Below, one piece after another: positions 7,629 through 16,796 of a stretch of DNA of 64,000 nt. Origin of the DNA: Pollutimonas nitritireducens (GTDB lineage: Bacteria > Pseudomonadota > Gammaproteobacteria > Burkholderiales > Burkholderiaceae_B); contig NZ_PDNV01000004.1 in assembly GCF_002849615.1 (NCBI RefSeq), positions 248,001 through 312,000 of the forward strand, in the 5' to 3' direction. The notes beneath the pieces are model-generated. The model did not search any database. It was not told the origin of the DNA and was given only the letters and a program-made list of their open reading frames with translations. Every line of letters starts with the position of its first letter. Positions within the stretch are counted from its first letter, which is position 1. Made by a program: the position numbers and the translations under genes.

Positions 7629-8990
7629 TCAAATACCTGCAGAAGTGATATGGGTTGGAAAAAGCTCAAGCGCATCGTCAACAGGCATCGTGTGGTTAAG
7701 CGTCCAGCGGTACGCCGCACTCGCCTCGAGTACCTCGTCCAATGGAAACGATACTGATCCGGCGGTCCCTTTTACATCGGGCAGACGCGCATAGAACATC
7801 TGGCGCAAACCTATCAAGGTGAGCTCTTCTGCCATCTCCTTGGTTGGGGCGACCCCTTGCACCAGCACACCCACCTCATGACCTACGGCGTGACGTAGCG
7901 GCTCCAGTTCGCCCATTACGCCGTCGCGCCCATACACGTTGTAATGGAGCTGATAGCCGCTATCGCCAAATCGTTCCTGCACTTTCTCCCGCGCCCAGCT
8001 AATCACCCTGTCCAGATTCGCGATGGTGTACGGATCACGAATACCGCAAAGACCAATAAAACGCTCGCCTACTTTGCCGGAGCCTTCGAGCTTGACCCGT
8101 ATCTTCTGCGCCGGGATGAACCGTGATCCGGTGATGCGCGTCGTTTTTTCACTGATCTGCTCATAGTGGCAATCGGTCATGTCCAGCTTGCCTCCAGCAA
8201 AAAGCTCTTCGAACGGATTGGATCGTTCGTACATGGCATGGCCTGCCACCGAGGCGATGGTGCAACGCTGATCGGGATGCATGGCCGTCACTTCAACCTT
8301 GCCGTGCGAAATCTCGCCCAGGACGGTCTCTTTGCCGCCATACGGCTCCGCGCAGAACGAAGCACATTCCAGTACCTTGCCCAGGTAATAGGCATTATCG
8401 GCAGGGAAACCATGGAAAATCGCCGGCGCGGCAAACAAAGCGGCGTCGGAGCTGCGACCGCCAATAATCACTTCCGCGCCTTGCTCCAGCAACTTGATAT
8501 AGGGATGTACTCCCGCCACTGCAACAATACGGCTGGTCGCGTCGAGCTCGTCTTCGGTCAAGTCCGCATAGCCGTCCAGACCTGTTACCTGGCTGCCGTC
8601 GCGTATTCTCTTGCGCACGGTCTCCTTGTCGACTTCCGAATAGAAGTAGCCCAGCTTGAATTCCGGTAGATTATGCTTGGCGGCCAGCTGCTGGATGATG
8701 CGCACGTAAAGGTCAACCCGGCTGTTCGCACCCGTATCGCCGGCTGAACCAATGATCATGGGCACGCCTTGCTTTCGCGCAGCCAACAGCATTTGCTCGA
8801 GATCGTGTCGCTGCCACGATTCGGGGCTGGTCGATGTGTCCGATCCCAACGGGACTGGACCGACATCGTCGCTGCCCGAATCTGCGGCGATATAGTCCGG
8901 TCCGGCCTCGACGCCGACCTGAAAGCTTTCCGTGCGTAGCGGCGCGAAACCCAAATGCCCGTTAGGGCAGATAATCTTCAATGAATCCAT
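7629..8990 (-). CDS. AtuA-family protein (DUF1446, acyclic terpene utilisation family)
   Basis: 453 residues, the usual length of the DUF1446/AtuA family. Recognisable blocks: ICPNGHLGFAP at the start, YIAADSGSDDVGP, MIIGSAGDTGANSRVD, IIGGRSSDAALFAAPAIFHGF and the C-terminal YARLPDVKGTAGSVSFP. AtuA is needed for citronellol/geraniol breakdown in Pseudomonas, but most homologues sit beside Bug receptors or hydratases and their reactions are unknown. None of the other Atu genes is present, so terpene breakdown is not supported. It is first in an operon with DUF4387 and a Bug receptor. A strong sigma-54-type promoter lies about 50 bp upstream of the start. Confidence 0.92.
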   Translation of the reverse strand: MDSLKIICPNGHLGFAPLRTESFQVGVEAGPDYIAADSGSDDVGPVPLGSDTSTSPESWQRHDLEQMLLAARKQGVPMIIGSAGDTGANSRVDLYVRIIQQLAAKHNLPEFKLGYFYSEVDKETVRKRIRDGSQVTGLDGYADLTEDELDATSRIVAVAGVHPYIKLLEQGAEVIIGGRSSDAALFAAPAIFHGFPADNAYYLGKVLECASFCAEPYGGKETVLGEISHGKVEVTAMHPDQRCTIASVAGHAMYERSNPFEELFAGGKLDMTDCHYEQISEKTTRITGSRFIPAQKIRVKLEGSGKVGERFIGLCGIRDPYTIANLDRVISWAREKVQERFGDSGYQLHYNVYGRDGVMGELEPLRHAVGHEVGVLVQGVAPTKEMAEELTLIGLRQMFYARLPDVKGTAGSVSFPLDEVLEASAAYRWTLNHTMPVDDALELFPTHITSAGI

Positions 8991-9049
8991 CTGGCATCTC
9001 TTAAGTAGTCATGAACGGTACCGGCAATAGACCGGATACGATGACAAAC

Positions 9050-9065
9050 GCAAATGGCATGCCAA
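9050..9065 (-). promoter_or_regulatory. Sigma-54 (-24/-12) promoter of the AtuA operon
   Basis: On the minus strand, positions 9065 to 9050 read TTGGCATGCCATTTGC. The invariant GG (9063-9062) and GC (9051-9050) are separated by exactly 10 bases, and the flanks match the consensus TGGCAYR-N4-TTGC. Transcription would begin near 9038, giving a leader of about 48 bases to the AtuA start codon. A sigma-54 activator gene lies at the far end of the same operon, which supports the call. Confidence 0.82.
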
Positions 9066-9148
9066 GATTCGAGATTTATAAAAATCCTTAAATATCAATG
9101 CTCTAATGAATGCCAATGGGGCGTCATGCCCGGAAATGCGTCGATTTT

Positions 9149-9174
9149 GCGTGAAAATCACGCGGAACGCGTGA
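9149..9174. promoter_or_regulatory. Candidate upstream activator site for the sigma-54 activator
   Basis: GCGTGA (9149-9154), AAA, TCACGC (9158-9163) is a perfect inverted repeat, and a third half-site GCGTGA follows at 9169-9174, 20 bases (about two helical turns) after the first. It lies about 85-110 bp upstream of the -24/-12 promoter, the usual place for dimer sites of Fis-type HTH activators. Assignment to the activator at 5198-6196 is inference. The site is also just upstream of the divergent msrA gene. Confidence 0.5.
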
Positions 9175-9270
9175 AAAATTCCAATGAATGGTACTGACCT
9201 GATTGTCGAACACCATCGCGCCGGCGGTCCACGCGTTAAACTATCCGAACACCAAATCAGGAGTAACGAT

Positions 9271-9792
9271 ATGCCAGCTTCTACCGAACGCGCCGTTCTT
9301 GCCGGCGGCTGTTTCTGGGGCATGCAGGACTTGTTGCGCCGTCGCCCGGGCGTCGTGTCCACCCGTGTAGGCTATACCGGCGGCGACGTCCCCGACGCGA
9401 CCTATCGCAATCATGGCACCCATGCCGAGGCCATCGAAATAATTTTCGAACCCGACGTGCTGAGCTTTCGGGCACTTCTGGAGATTTTCTTCCAGATTCA
9501 CGACCCCACCACAAAAAACCGTCAGGGTAATGATCTCGGACTCAGTTACCGATCCGCTATTTTCTATACCAGCGATGAGCAAAAGCGTGTCGCCGCAGAA
9601 ACGATTGCCGATGTGGATGCCTCTGGCTTATGGCCTGGCAAGGTCGTGACCGAAGTGGAGGCGGCGGGCGCGTTCTGGGAAGCCGAGCCTGAACACCAGG
9701 ATTATCTCGAGCGCATTCCGAACGGCTATACGTGCCACTACGTCCGGCCAAACTGGAAGCTGCCGGCTAAGTCGCCAACGCAAGTCTCCTAA
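9271..9792 (+). CDS. msrA: Peptide-methionine (S)-S-oxide reductase MsrA
   Basis: 173 residues. Repairs methionine S-sulfoxide in proteins, using thioredoxin. The catalytic motif GGCFWG has its Cys at residue 14; [21 protein letters not shown] and [15 protein letters not shown] are diagnostic MsrA blocks. The start at 9271 has AGGAG seven bases upstream; a longer reading from 9184 would add 29 residues with no family match. It is divergent from the AtuA operon and followed 24 bp later by a DNA glycosylase gene, giving a small macromolecule-repair pair. Confidence 0.95.
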   Translation: MPASTERAVLAGGCFWGMQDLLRRRPGVVSTRVGYTGGDVPDATYRNHGTHAEAIEIIFEPDVLSFRALLEIFFQIHDPTTKNRQGNDLGLSYRSAIFYTSDEQKRVAAETIADVDASGLWPGKVVTEVEAAGAFWEAEPEHQDYLERIPNGYTCHYVRPNWKLPAKSPTQVS

Positions 9793-9816
9793 GTTCGCCA
9801 TCGCGATCCCACGAAC

Positions 9817-10482
9817 ATGGACGGTATGATTCTGCCCGATCGCCTTGCCTCTGACGAGGCGTTGGCGCGGCATTTGCATTCCCTGCTGCAGCTCGATCCA
9901 CGGTTGGCCAAGGTACACGATATAGCTGGTGCTTTTTCACCGCGCATCAGTGAACCGGGTTTTTCCGGACTGGCCCGTATCGTTTGCGGCCAGCAAGTCT
10001 CAGTCGCGAGCGCCAACGCCATCTGGAAGCGCCTGCAGGCACAGCCGGATGCGACCACGCCAGAAGGCTTTCTCGCCTTGGGTGAAGAAGCATTACGTGG
10101 CGTCGGCCTTTCGAGGAGCAAATACCACACACTAAAGGGCTTGGCGGAAGCCATTGTTGCCGGCGGCCTCGACTTTGCCGCGGTGGAGGTTCTTGGCGCC
10201 GAAGACGCCATTGCGCGTCTTACCAGCCATAAAGGCATCGGACCGTGGACGGCGGAGATCTACCTGATGTTCTGTTCGGGACACCCTGATATATTCCCTG
10301 CCGGCGACCTGGCACTACAAAAAGCCGTAGGCGATGCGTTCAACATTGTGCCGTCTCCCGATCGACGCGCGCTGATGGCTATTGCGACTCAGTGGGCGCC
10401 GTATCGCGCCACGGCGGCGCTTCTGTTCTGGCGCTTCTATGCCGCCAGGCGCAATCGCGAAGGCATGGCGTTGAATAGCTGA
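9817..10482 (+). CDS. DNA-3-methyladenine glycosylase (AlkA-like, HhH-GPD superfamily)
   Basis: 221 residues. Should excise alkylated purines such as 3-methyladenine. The helix-hairpin-helix is LTSHKGIGPWTAEIYLM (about 136-150) and the catalytic Asp is D164 in FPAGDLAL. ARIVCGQQVSVASANAIW (53-70) is the conserved first helix region. It lacks the N-terminal TBP-like domain of E. coli AlkA, as in short AlkA forms. A second glycosylase of this superfamily lies at 36524-37171, in a dedicated alkylation-repair operon. Confidence 0.9.
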   Translation: MDGMILPDRLASDEALARHLHSLLQLDPRLAKVHDIAGAFSPRISEPGFSGLARIVCGQQVSVASANAIWKRLQAQPDATTPEGFLALGEEALRGVGLSRSKYHTLKGLAEAIVAGGLDFAAVEVLGAEDAIARLTSHKGIGPWTAEIYLMFCSGHPDIFPAGDLALQKAVGDAFNIVPSPDRRALMAIATQWAPYRATAALLFWRFYAARRNREGMALNS

Positions 10483-10501
10483 AGGCTGTCACGATGACGG
10501 C

Positions 10502-10887
10502 TCACGCCGTGTGTCGCCTGATCCATTCGGGAACCTCACCCAGGCCTGCAAGCATCACATCCGGACGCGTGCCCAGCTCGTCAAAGGTATTGCCGGCACG
10601 ATTGACCAAGCACACCGAATAGCCGAAATGGCCTGCACCTGCCGCGTCCCAGGCATTTGATGAGACAAAGAGGATTTCCGATCGCGGCAAGTCCAGTCTG
10701 CGTTCGGTCAATTCATACACCTTGGTGTGGGGCTTGAAGACCTTGCTCTCGACACTGATAGCGAGCGGCAGACCCATGGTCTTTAATGCGTCAAGACGGT
10801 GGGCGCTTCCGGATAGGGCGCGAGGGTCAGATACGCCTCGCAGAGTGCGACACGAACGGCCTTATCGAGCGGAAGCTTTAAATGCAT
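10502..10887 (-). pseudogene. Decayed 2-haloacid dehalogenase (type II, HAD superfamily)
   Basis: Three lesions are visible. The first piece, from an ATG at 10887 with AAGGAGG upstream, reads through ALCEAYLTLAPYPEAPTV and stops; it lacks about the first 100 residues of a normal enzyme, including the catalytic Asp. A one-base loss near 10790 moves the reading frame to LDALKTMGLPLAI. There an internal deletion of about 25-30 residues removes the LSNGS motif, and the text resumes at SVESKVFKPHTKVYELTERR and ends with ILFVSSNAWDAAGAGHFGY, typical of the C-terminal part. It cannot be catalytic. The last 91 codons (from 10777) could still be translated. Confidence 0.8.
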
Positions 10888-10926
10888 ACGCCTCCTTGTT
10901 GCGGTGGAATCAGCGATGTGCAGGGT

Positions 10927-12490
10927 TCAGGTTACTGGGGCCGGATTAAACAGTGCCAGGGAATTATGCAGGCCCAGCGCCTCGGCCTTGCTTTGCTTGC
11001 GCCCGCTGGCTATATCCAGCATCAGGTGAAACAGCTCCCAGCCCATCTCCTCGATGGTGGCTTCGCCGTCGACGATACGTCCGGCATTGACGTCCATGAG
11101 GTCGTGCCAGCGCCGGGCCAGGTCGCTGCGGGTCGCAAGCTTGATGACCGGCACTTCCTTCAAGCCATAAGGCGTTCCGCGCCCCGTCGTGAATAAGTGC
11201 AAATTCATACCCGCGGCCAATTGCAGGGTGCCACACACGAAGTCACTGGCCGGCGTGGCGGCAAAGTTAAGGCCCGCCTTCTCGCACAGATCGCCCGGCG
11301 ATACCACCCCGACAATGGGCGAGGAGCCCGACTTGATGATCGAACCCATGGCCTTCTCGACAATGTTCGATAAACCGCCCTTCTTATTCCCCGGCGAGGT
11401 ATTGGCGCTACGGTCGGCGCTGCCACGACCCAGGTAGCGGTCGTACCAGTCCATCTCACGCACCAGGGCATCGGCGACATGCTGGTTGGCCGCCCGCGCT
11501 GTAAGCTGGGCGATCCCGTCGCGAACTTCAGTCACCTCCGAGAACATCACCTTGGCGCCAGCCCGCACCAACAGGTCGCTGGCAAATCCCACCAACGGGT
11601 TGGCCGACACGCCAGAGAAAGCGTCGCTTCCGCCGCACTGGACGCCCACCGTCAAGGCCGACGCTGGACAGGTCTCGCGCCGGCGCTTATTCAAGACTTG
11701 CAGTTTTTTGTCTGCGACGCTGACGATGGCATCGATCATGCTCTGAAAACCCACGTGTTCGTCATCCTGCAGACACACCACATCCACGTCTTGCAGGGCG
11801 ACGTGCTGCCTGCTATCGCGAATGGGGATTGTATTTTTCGGAAACAGCAGGTCGGGCTGCAGCTTTTCACAGCCCAGGCTCACGACCATGGCCTGGCCGC
11901 CAAAATTAGGGTTACGGGCAATGTTGCGCAAGGTGCGGATGGGAATCACGGCATCGGGCGCGTTGATCGCCACACCGCAGCCATATACGTGCTCGAGCGC
12001 AATGACATCATCCACATTGGGATAGTTGGGCAACAGTTCTTCGCGGATCTTGCGCACGGCGTGGTCAACAACGCCCGACACGCATTGCACCGACGTACTG
12101 ATGGCCAGGATATTGCGCGTACCTACGCTGCCATCGGCATTGCGAAAGCCCTGGAAGCTGTAACCTTCGAGTGGCGGCTGGCTCACACCCTGTGTGGCGA
12201 CCGGCAGATTGTCGAGTCCGGGTGCCTGCGGCATATCGAGGCGGTGTTCGTTGACCCAGGCTTCCTCGCGGCAACGGCTGGCTGGCGTGGCCGATGATGA
12301 CGTTGTAGCGATAGACTGGTTCACCCGCGACGATATCGGCCAGTGCCACCTTGTGCCCCTGCGGCACGTCCTCGAGAAGCAAGGTCCCATCGACCAGTAC
12401 TGCGCCGGCCGGCAAGCCGCCGTTGTTGGCGACGATGGCAACATTGTCGCTGTCGTGCATCCGGATACTATGTGGCGTTTCTGATGACAT
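10927..12490 (-). pseudogene. garD: Galactarate dehydratase gene with a single-base frameshift
   Basis: Conceptual protein of about 517 residues, close to E. coli GarD (523). The first frame, from ATG 12490 (12493 also possible, AGGAAGAG upstream), encodes the N-terminal SAF domain ([31 protein letters not shown]). The second frame continues with [19 protein letters not shown], then [52 protein letters not shown], and ends FNPAPVT exactly like GarD. One extra base near 12260 separates the frames. GarD dehydrates galactarate to 5-dehydro-4-deoxy-D-glucarate. The start overlaps the end of the hydroxyacid dehydrogenase gene, so the two are co-transcribed. It may be a true mutation or a sequencing error. 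Confidence 0.88.
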
Positions 12491-13706
12491 CATCTCTTCC
12501 TGGATTACTCAGTAGGTTGGCAGCCAGCGAAACCGGCTGGTGAAATTCGGGGCGCAGACGTGACACGTGGCGTACCAGCGTGTGGTCCAGCTCATCGAGC
12601 CGGTTTATGCCCAGCAGCGCCATGTTGCGATGAATCTCTGTTCGCAGCAACTGAATGGCGTGATCGACACCGCCAGGACCACCGACTGTTGCAGCATAAT
12701 TGAACGGACGGCCGGCGAACACGCATTTTGCACCCAGGGACAAAGCCTTGAGGACATCGCTGCCGCGCCGGACGCCGCTATCCATCATGACCACGACATC
12801 AGGCACTGCCTTGACGATCTCCGGAAGGACCAGGAGCGGGGAAACAGCGCCGTCTATTTGTCGTCCGCCATGATTCGAGACGATGATGCCATCGACACCC
12901 GCATCGCGTGCCAGCAAAGCATCTTGCCACCGCAACAGCCCCTTGACAACCAGGTTTCCCTTCCATGCCTCGCGGATCTGGCGCAGATGGCTCCAGTCGA
13001 AATGATCCCGCGCCTGGAAATCGCGCTCTACCTTGGCTGAAAGAATTGGGGCTCCCCGTTCGGCGCGCCAGTTCTCGAAATGCGGCATGCCGTGGCGCAG
13101 CAGTGTACGTCCGAACGTACCCAGCAGCCAGCGCGGATGGCTGATACCGTCCCACGCCAGGCGCGCGCTGGGACGCAGCGGCGAACTGAAACCGTTGCGT
13201 TGATAGTTTTCCGGGTTCACCGTTACGGGGAGATCGACGGTCAGCACCAGCGTCTTGAAGCCTGCTGTGCTGATACGGGTCAACAGCGCATCGACCCTCG
13301 CCGCATCGCCCGGCATATAGGCCTGGAACCACGTCCGCGGGGCCGCAAGGGCGACGGCTTCCATGGGGATCAGCGAGGCACCGCTCATGATTGCCGGTAT
13401 GTTGGCCCGGGACGCCGCATCAGCCAGGAGCACGTCGCCGCGATACGCCCACATTGCACTGAGGCCCACGGGAGAAATGCCGAAAGGCGAGTCGTAGGTA
13501 TGCCCGAACAGTTCAATTTTTTGGGTTCGTTGCGAAACGCCCGCCAGCATTCGAGGCATCAGCACATACTCGTTGAAGGCTGCACGATTGCGCGTCATCG
13601 AGACTTCATCGTCAGCACCATTGTAAATATAGCTGAACAATTGCCGTGGCAATTTCTTACGGGCCGGACGTTCGAAATCATTGAGGGAATAAATGTGCTT
13701 GAGCAT
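12468..13706 (-). CDS. FMN-dependent alpha-hydroxy-acid dehydrogenase/oxidase (LldD/glycolate oxidase family)
   Basis: 412 residues from the ATG at 13706; a TTG at 13730 would add eight residues, and neither has a good ribosome site. The FMN alpha-hydroxyacid oxidase barrel is clear: [30 protein letters not shown], the catalytic SNHGGRQID with its His and Arg, and [20 protein letters not shown] for phosphate binding. It oxidises an (S)-2-hydroxyacid to the 2-oxoacid. The usual lactate enzyme reading GGRQLD is slightly varied (GGRQID). Co-transcribed with garD and divergent from a LysR gene, so a sugar-acid or hydroxydicarboxylate substrate is as likely as lactate. Confidence 0.88.
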   Translation of the reverse strand: MLKHIYSLNDFERPARKKLPRQLFSYIYNGADDEVSMTRNRAAFNEYVLMPRMLAGVSQRTQKIELFGHTYDSPFGISPVGLSAMWAYRGDVLLADAASRANIPAIMSGASLIPMEAVALAAPRTWFQAYMPGDAARVDALLTRISTAGFKTLVLTVDLPVTVNPENYQRNGFSSPLRPSARLAWDGISHPRWLLGTFGRTLLRHGMPHFENWRAERGAPILSAKVERDFQARDHFDWSHLRQIREAWKGNLVVKGLLRWQDALLARDAGVDGIIVSNHGGRQIDGAVSPLLVLPEIVKAVPDVVVMMDSGVRRGSDVLKALSLGAKCVFAGRPFNYAATVGGPGGVDHAIQLLRTEIHRNMALLGINRLDELDHTLVRHVSRLRPEFHQPVSLAANLLSNPGRDDVIRNAT

Positions 13707-13823
13707 ACGGCTTGGATCGTTGATGGACAAACACGTATGGTATGGAATAAGCTTGTGGATATATAGCGATAATAATCCTATTACATTGTTCGAATAAATT
13801 CACTATGTAGGCTTCTTCCACCC

Positions 13824-14747
13824 ATGACCCTCAAGCAACTGGAAGCCTTTTTCTGGGCTGCAACATGTGCCAGTTTCGCGGTCGCGGCGGAACGCCTGCA
13901 CTTATCAGTGTCCACCCTTTCCAAGCGCATTTCCGAGCTCGAAGCCTCGCTAGGCGAACCGCTATTCGACCGCGGCACCTATCGCGCCACACTGACAGCG
14001 ACCGGGCACTCCATCCTTCCGCGAGTCAGCGCTTTGCTGGATCAAACAGAAGCCCTGCGCCTGAGCGTCCAGCACGATGCCGGACTGCAAGGCCATGTGC
14101 GCTTTGGCGTGGGCGAACTTGCCTCGCAAACCTGGCTGCCGCGTTTCATGCGCCTGGCGGCGGAGCGCTACCCTGGCCTGCAACTTGAACCAAACGTAGA
14201 GATCGGCAGCATCATGGAGCACGCGCTGGAGAACGGCGAACTGGACTTCACCCTTGCGGCCGGTACCTCATCGCGGCGCAGCATCACTTCGCGCCCCCTC
14301 GGCAAGGCAGATTTTGTCTGGGTGGCGGCGCATCGAATCGCAACTTCCCATGATGCACACCCCACGAAGCTGCTGCAAGACACGCCACTTGTCACCATGC
14401 CGCCGGGGGCCGGAACTCACCGCATGATTGAAGAGTGGCTGTCGCGCACTGGCGTCATACTGGGTCGCAGCCTGGCCTGCAATACATGGAGCGCCGTCTC
14501 CGCCTTACTCATCGAAGCCGTCGGTGTAGGTTTCCTGCCGCAGGCCTGGGCCGGCCCACTCATGGATCGCGGGCTGCTGAAACCGCTGTCCAAGTGGCCA
14601 ACGCTCAAGCCCCTGCACTATTCATTGCAAATGAGGCGCGACGATACACGCCCGATTATGCGCAGCATCCAGTCGCTGCTTGAAGAAGTCGTCGACTTCG
14701 AATTGCCGGTCAGTTTCCTGACCGATAAGACGCCTAAGGGAAACTAG
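13824..14747 (+). CDS. LysR-family transcriptional regulator
   Basis: 307 residues. N-terminal winged HTH with TLKQLEAFFWAATCASFAVAAERLHLSVSTLSKRISELEASLG (1-46); C-terminal substrate-binding domain with VRFGVGELASQTWLPRFM and the late VGVGFLPQAW. It is divergent from the hydroxyacid dehydrogenase-garD operon, its probable target, across an AT-rich spacer of 117 bp. Another LysR gene starts 4 bp after its stop codon, so the two are translationally close. Confidence 0.92.
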   Translation: MTLKQLEAFFWAATCASFAVAAERLHLSVSTLSKRISELEASLGEPLFDRGTYRATLTATGHSILPRVSALLDQTEALRLSVQHDAGLQGHVRFGVGELASQTWLPRFMRLAAERYPGLQLEPNVEIGSIMEHALENGELDFTLAAGTSSRRSITSRPLGKADFVWVAAHRIATSHDAHPTKLLQDTPLVTMPPGAGTHRMIEEWLSRTGVILGRSLACNTWSAVSALLIEAVGVGFLPQAWAGPLMDRGLLKPLSKWPTLKPLHYSLQMRRDDTRPIMRSIQSLLEEVVDFELPVSFLTDKTPKGN

Positions 14748-14751
14748 CGCC

Positions 14752-15699
14752 GTGAACCCCATAGCCCTTGAATATTTCGTCAAAATCGCCGAGTCCGGCA
14801 GCATCTCACGCACGGCCATCGAACTGGGTATCGACCCCTCCAGCATGACGCGACATATCGCCAGGTTGGAAGCCGACCTGAAAGTCCGGCTGTTTCACCG
14901 CAGCGGTCGCGGTGTCATGCTTACCGACGCAGGCACACTGCTGCTGACGCGCGCCCAGGCAGTATCGGTTGCACTGGATCAAACCCGCAAGCTTGCCGTG
15001 ACACTTTCGGACGAGGGGCCTTCGCGACTGGTCATTGCGGCGCAACCCACTTTGGCACAACGCAGCTTCGCCGCCGTAGCCCGTACGATGCGCGCCCGCT
15101 TTCCCGACACCCGAATGCACATGGTCGAGGCGCTGGGCCATCAACTGATCAACTGGCTGGTGGAAGGAAAAATTGACGTTGCACTGCTGTACGTACCCAG
15201 CCAGACAGGGGTGATTGAAATGGATGTGCTGTTGCAGGAGCCGCTTTATTTTGTGGCACCGCCGGACCATGTCGCATTGGGCCCCACAATATCGGTCGCA
15301 GATGCCCTCCGCAAGCCTCTTATTTTGCCGAGCACACCGCACGGACTGCGAGAATTGGCGGAAAGCCTGGCGGCGAGCTGCACTATGCAACTTCAGATCG
15401 AAGTCGAGTGCGACGGTTCAAACGCCATTACCAAAAACCTCGTCCAGGCCGGGATAGGATGCACCATCCTTCCTCTGGCAACGGTCACAGAAGAAGTTGA
15501 ACAAGGACGCCTGCAAGCCGCTCGACTGGTGAGTCCGGTAGTCACCCGGGATATTGCCATAGCGACGGCTCGCAACAGACCTCCAGTCATCGGCCAATGG
15601 GACATTTTGCAGTCCATACGCCAAGTAGTGGTCGATCAGGTCACGCAGGGCAACTGGCCCGGCGTGGTCCCGCATGCCGCCGCTACGCTTTCTAGTTGA
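14752..15699 (+). CDS. LysR-family transcriptional regulator (Nac/CynR-like)
   Basis: 315 residues from a GTG start, with AAGGGAAAC upstream. HTH: NPIALEYFVKIAESGSISRTAIELGIDPSSMTRHIARLEADL; effector domain with LLYVPSQTGVIEMDVLLQEPLYFVAPPDH and ILPSTPHGLRELAE, close to Nac/CynR-type LysRs. It follows the first LysR with a 4-bp gap, and its 3-prime end overlaps the end of the converging Bug gene by 8 bp. It may regulate that Bug gene or the ThDP-enzyme operon beyond it (inference). Confidence 0.92.
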   Translation: MNPIALEYFVKIAESGSISRTAIELGIDPSSMTRHIARLEADLKVRLFHRSGRGVMLTDAGTLLLTRAQAVSVALDQTRKLAVTLSDEGPSRLVIAAQPTLAQRSFAAVARTMRARFPDTRMHMVEALGHQLINWLVEGKIDVALLYVPSQTGVIEMDVLLQEPLYFVAPPDHVALGPTISVADALRKPLILPSTPHGLRELAESLAASCTMQLQIEVECDGSNAITKNLVQAGIGCTILPLATVTEEVEQGRLQAARLVSPVVTRDIAIATARNRPPVIGQWDILQSIRQVVVDQVTQGNWPGVVPHAAATLSS

Positions 15700-16681
15700 C
15701 CTTGATATTCGCGTCGCGGACAACCTTTTCCCATTTGGCGACCTCTGCTTTCTGAAACGCACCAAGTTCCTCGGGGCCTGCTCCGGATACGGTCATGCCA
15801 AGATTCTTCAGGCGTTCCTTGACCTCAGGCTTCTGCAAAGCGCCGTACATGGTTTTGTGCAGTTTGTCGACAATAGGCTTGGGCGTCCCGGCCGGGGCGA
15901 AGACTGCTTGCCATGATACGACTTCGTAATCTTTGAGCCCCAATTCTTTCAAGGGCTTGATGCCTGGCAGTGCCTCGGCAGGCGTGGACGATGTGACGGC
16001 AAGCGCCCGCAATTGGCCGCCTTCAATCAAGGGGACCGCAGACGTTATATTGTCGAACAGCAGATCGATGTCGCCAGCGACCAGGGCCTGCAACGACGGA
16101 CTGCTGCCCTTATAGGGTACATGCAGCATTTGTGCACCTATCGTGCCGGCAAAGAGCGCGCCCGCCAGATGCTGGGACGACCCCACGCCCGAGGACCCAT
16201 ACGTGACCCCATCCGCCTTCTGCTTAGCCTTCGCGATCAGGTCGTCAACCGATTTGATGTCGCTATCGGCCCGCACTACCAGCACGTTGGGCAGCGTGCC
16301 CGTCAGGATGATGGGTTCGAACGACGTGACGGGATCGTAACCAATGGAAGGATAGATGCTGACATTGATGGAGTGAGAGCTGATCGTTCCTCCAACTACG
16401 GTATACCCGTCGGGTTTGGCGCGGGAAGCATAGGCGGAGCCCAGGCTGCCGCCAGTGCCCGGCTTGTTCTCAACCACCACTGGCACGCCCAAGGCTTCGC
16501 TCAGCGCCTGGCTGTACGTTCGCCCCAGGATGTCGGTGGCTCCGCCAGGAGCGAACGGTACGACGTAGGTAATGGGCTTGCTGGGCCAGTCGTCGGCGGC
16601 AAGCGCCGGCGCCACACTTGCCATGCTGAGCGCAAAGCCCCCCAATAGCGCGAGGAATAGTGATTTCTTGGACAGCGTCAT
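15692..16681 (-). CDS. Bug/TctC-family tripartite tricarboxylate receptor
   Basis: 329 residues. Signal peptide ends ALA near residue 28; the mature start WPSKPITYVVPFAPGGATDILGR is the family signature, followed by VVVENKPGTGGSLGSAYASRAKPDGYT and MLHVPYKGSSPSLQALVAGDIDLLFDN. AGGAG lies before the start. It is divergent from the ThDP-enzyme/DHDPS-family operon with a 217-bp spacer, suggesting that its ligand feeds that pathway. No TctA/TctB genes are nearby. Confidence 0.93.
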   Translation of the reverse strand: MTLSKKSLFLALLGGFALSMASVAPALAADDWPSKPITYVVPFAPGGATDILGRTYSQALSEALGVPVVVENKPGTGGSLGSAYASRAKPDGYTVVGGTISSHSINVSIYPSIGYDPVTSFEPIILTGTLPNVLVVRADSDIKSVDDLIAKAKQKADGVTYGSSGVGSSQHLAGALFAGTIGAQMLHVPYKGSSPSLQALVAGDIDLLFDNITSAVPLIEGGQLRALAVTSSTPAEALPGIKPLKELGLKDYEVVSWQAVFAPAGTPKPIVDKLHKTMYGALQKPEVKERLKNLGMTVSGAGPEELGAFQKAEVAKWEKVVRDANIKVN

Positions 16682-16796
16682 GTGCTTGAGTCTCCTGTTT
16701 TATTGATCTGATCCTATGCCTGCGCAGCTTCACGGCCGCGCAGGTATGGTGAGGACATTCTACGGGCTGGAGCAAGTTCCCTGTCATGTGTTTTTA

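Noticed and set aside
7629-8990. Citronellol/geraniol degradation locus
   Set aside because: Only an AtuA-family gene is present; AtuC/AtuF carboxylase, AtuB/D/E/G/H partners are absent, so the family name does not indicate the pathway.
11479-12297. Open frame of 272 codons on the plus strand opposite garD
   Set aside because: It is antisense to a gene with strong GarD similarity, its protein has no recognisable fold and a composition typical of antisense reading of GC-rich DNA.
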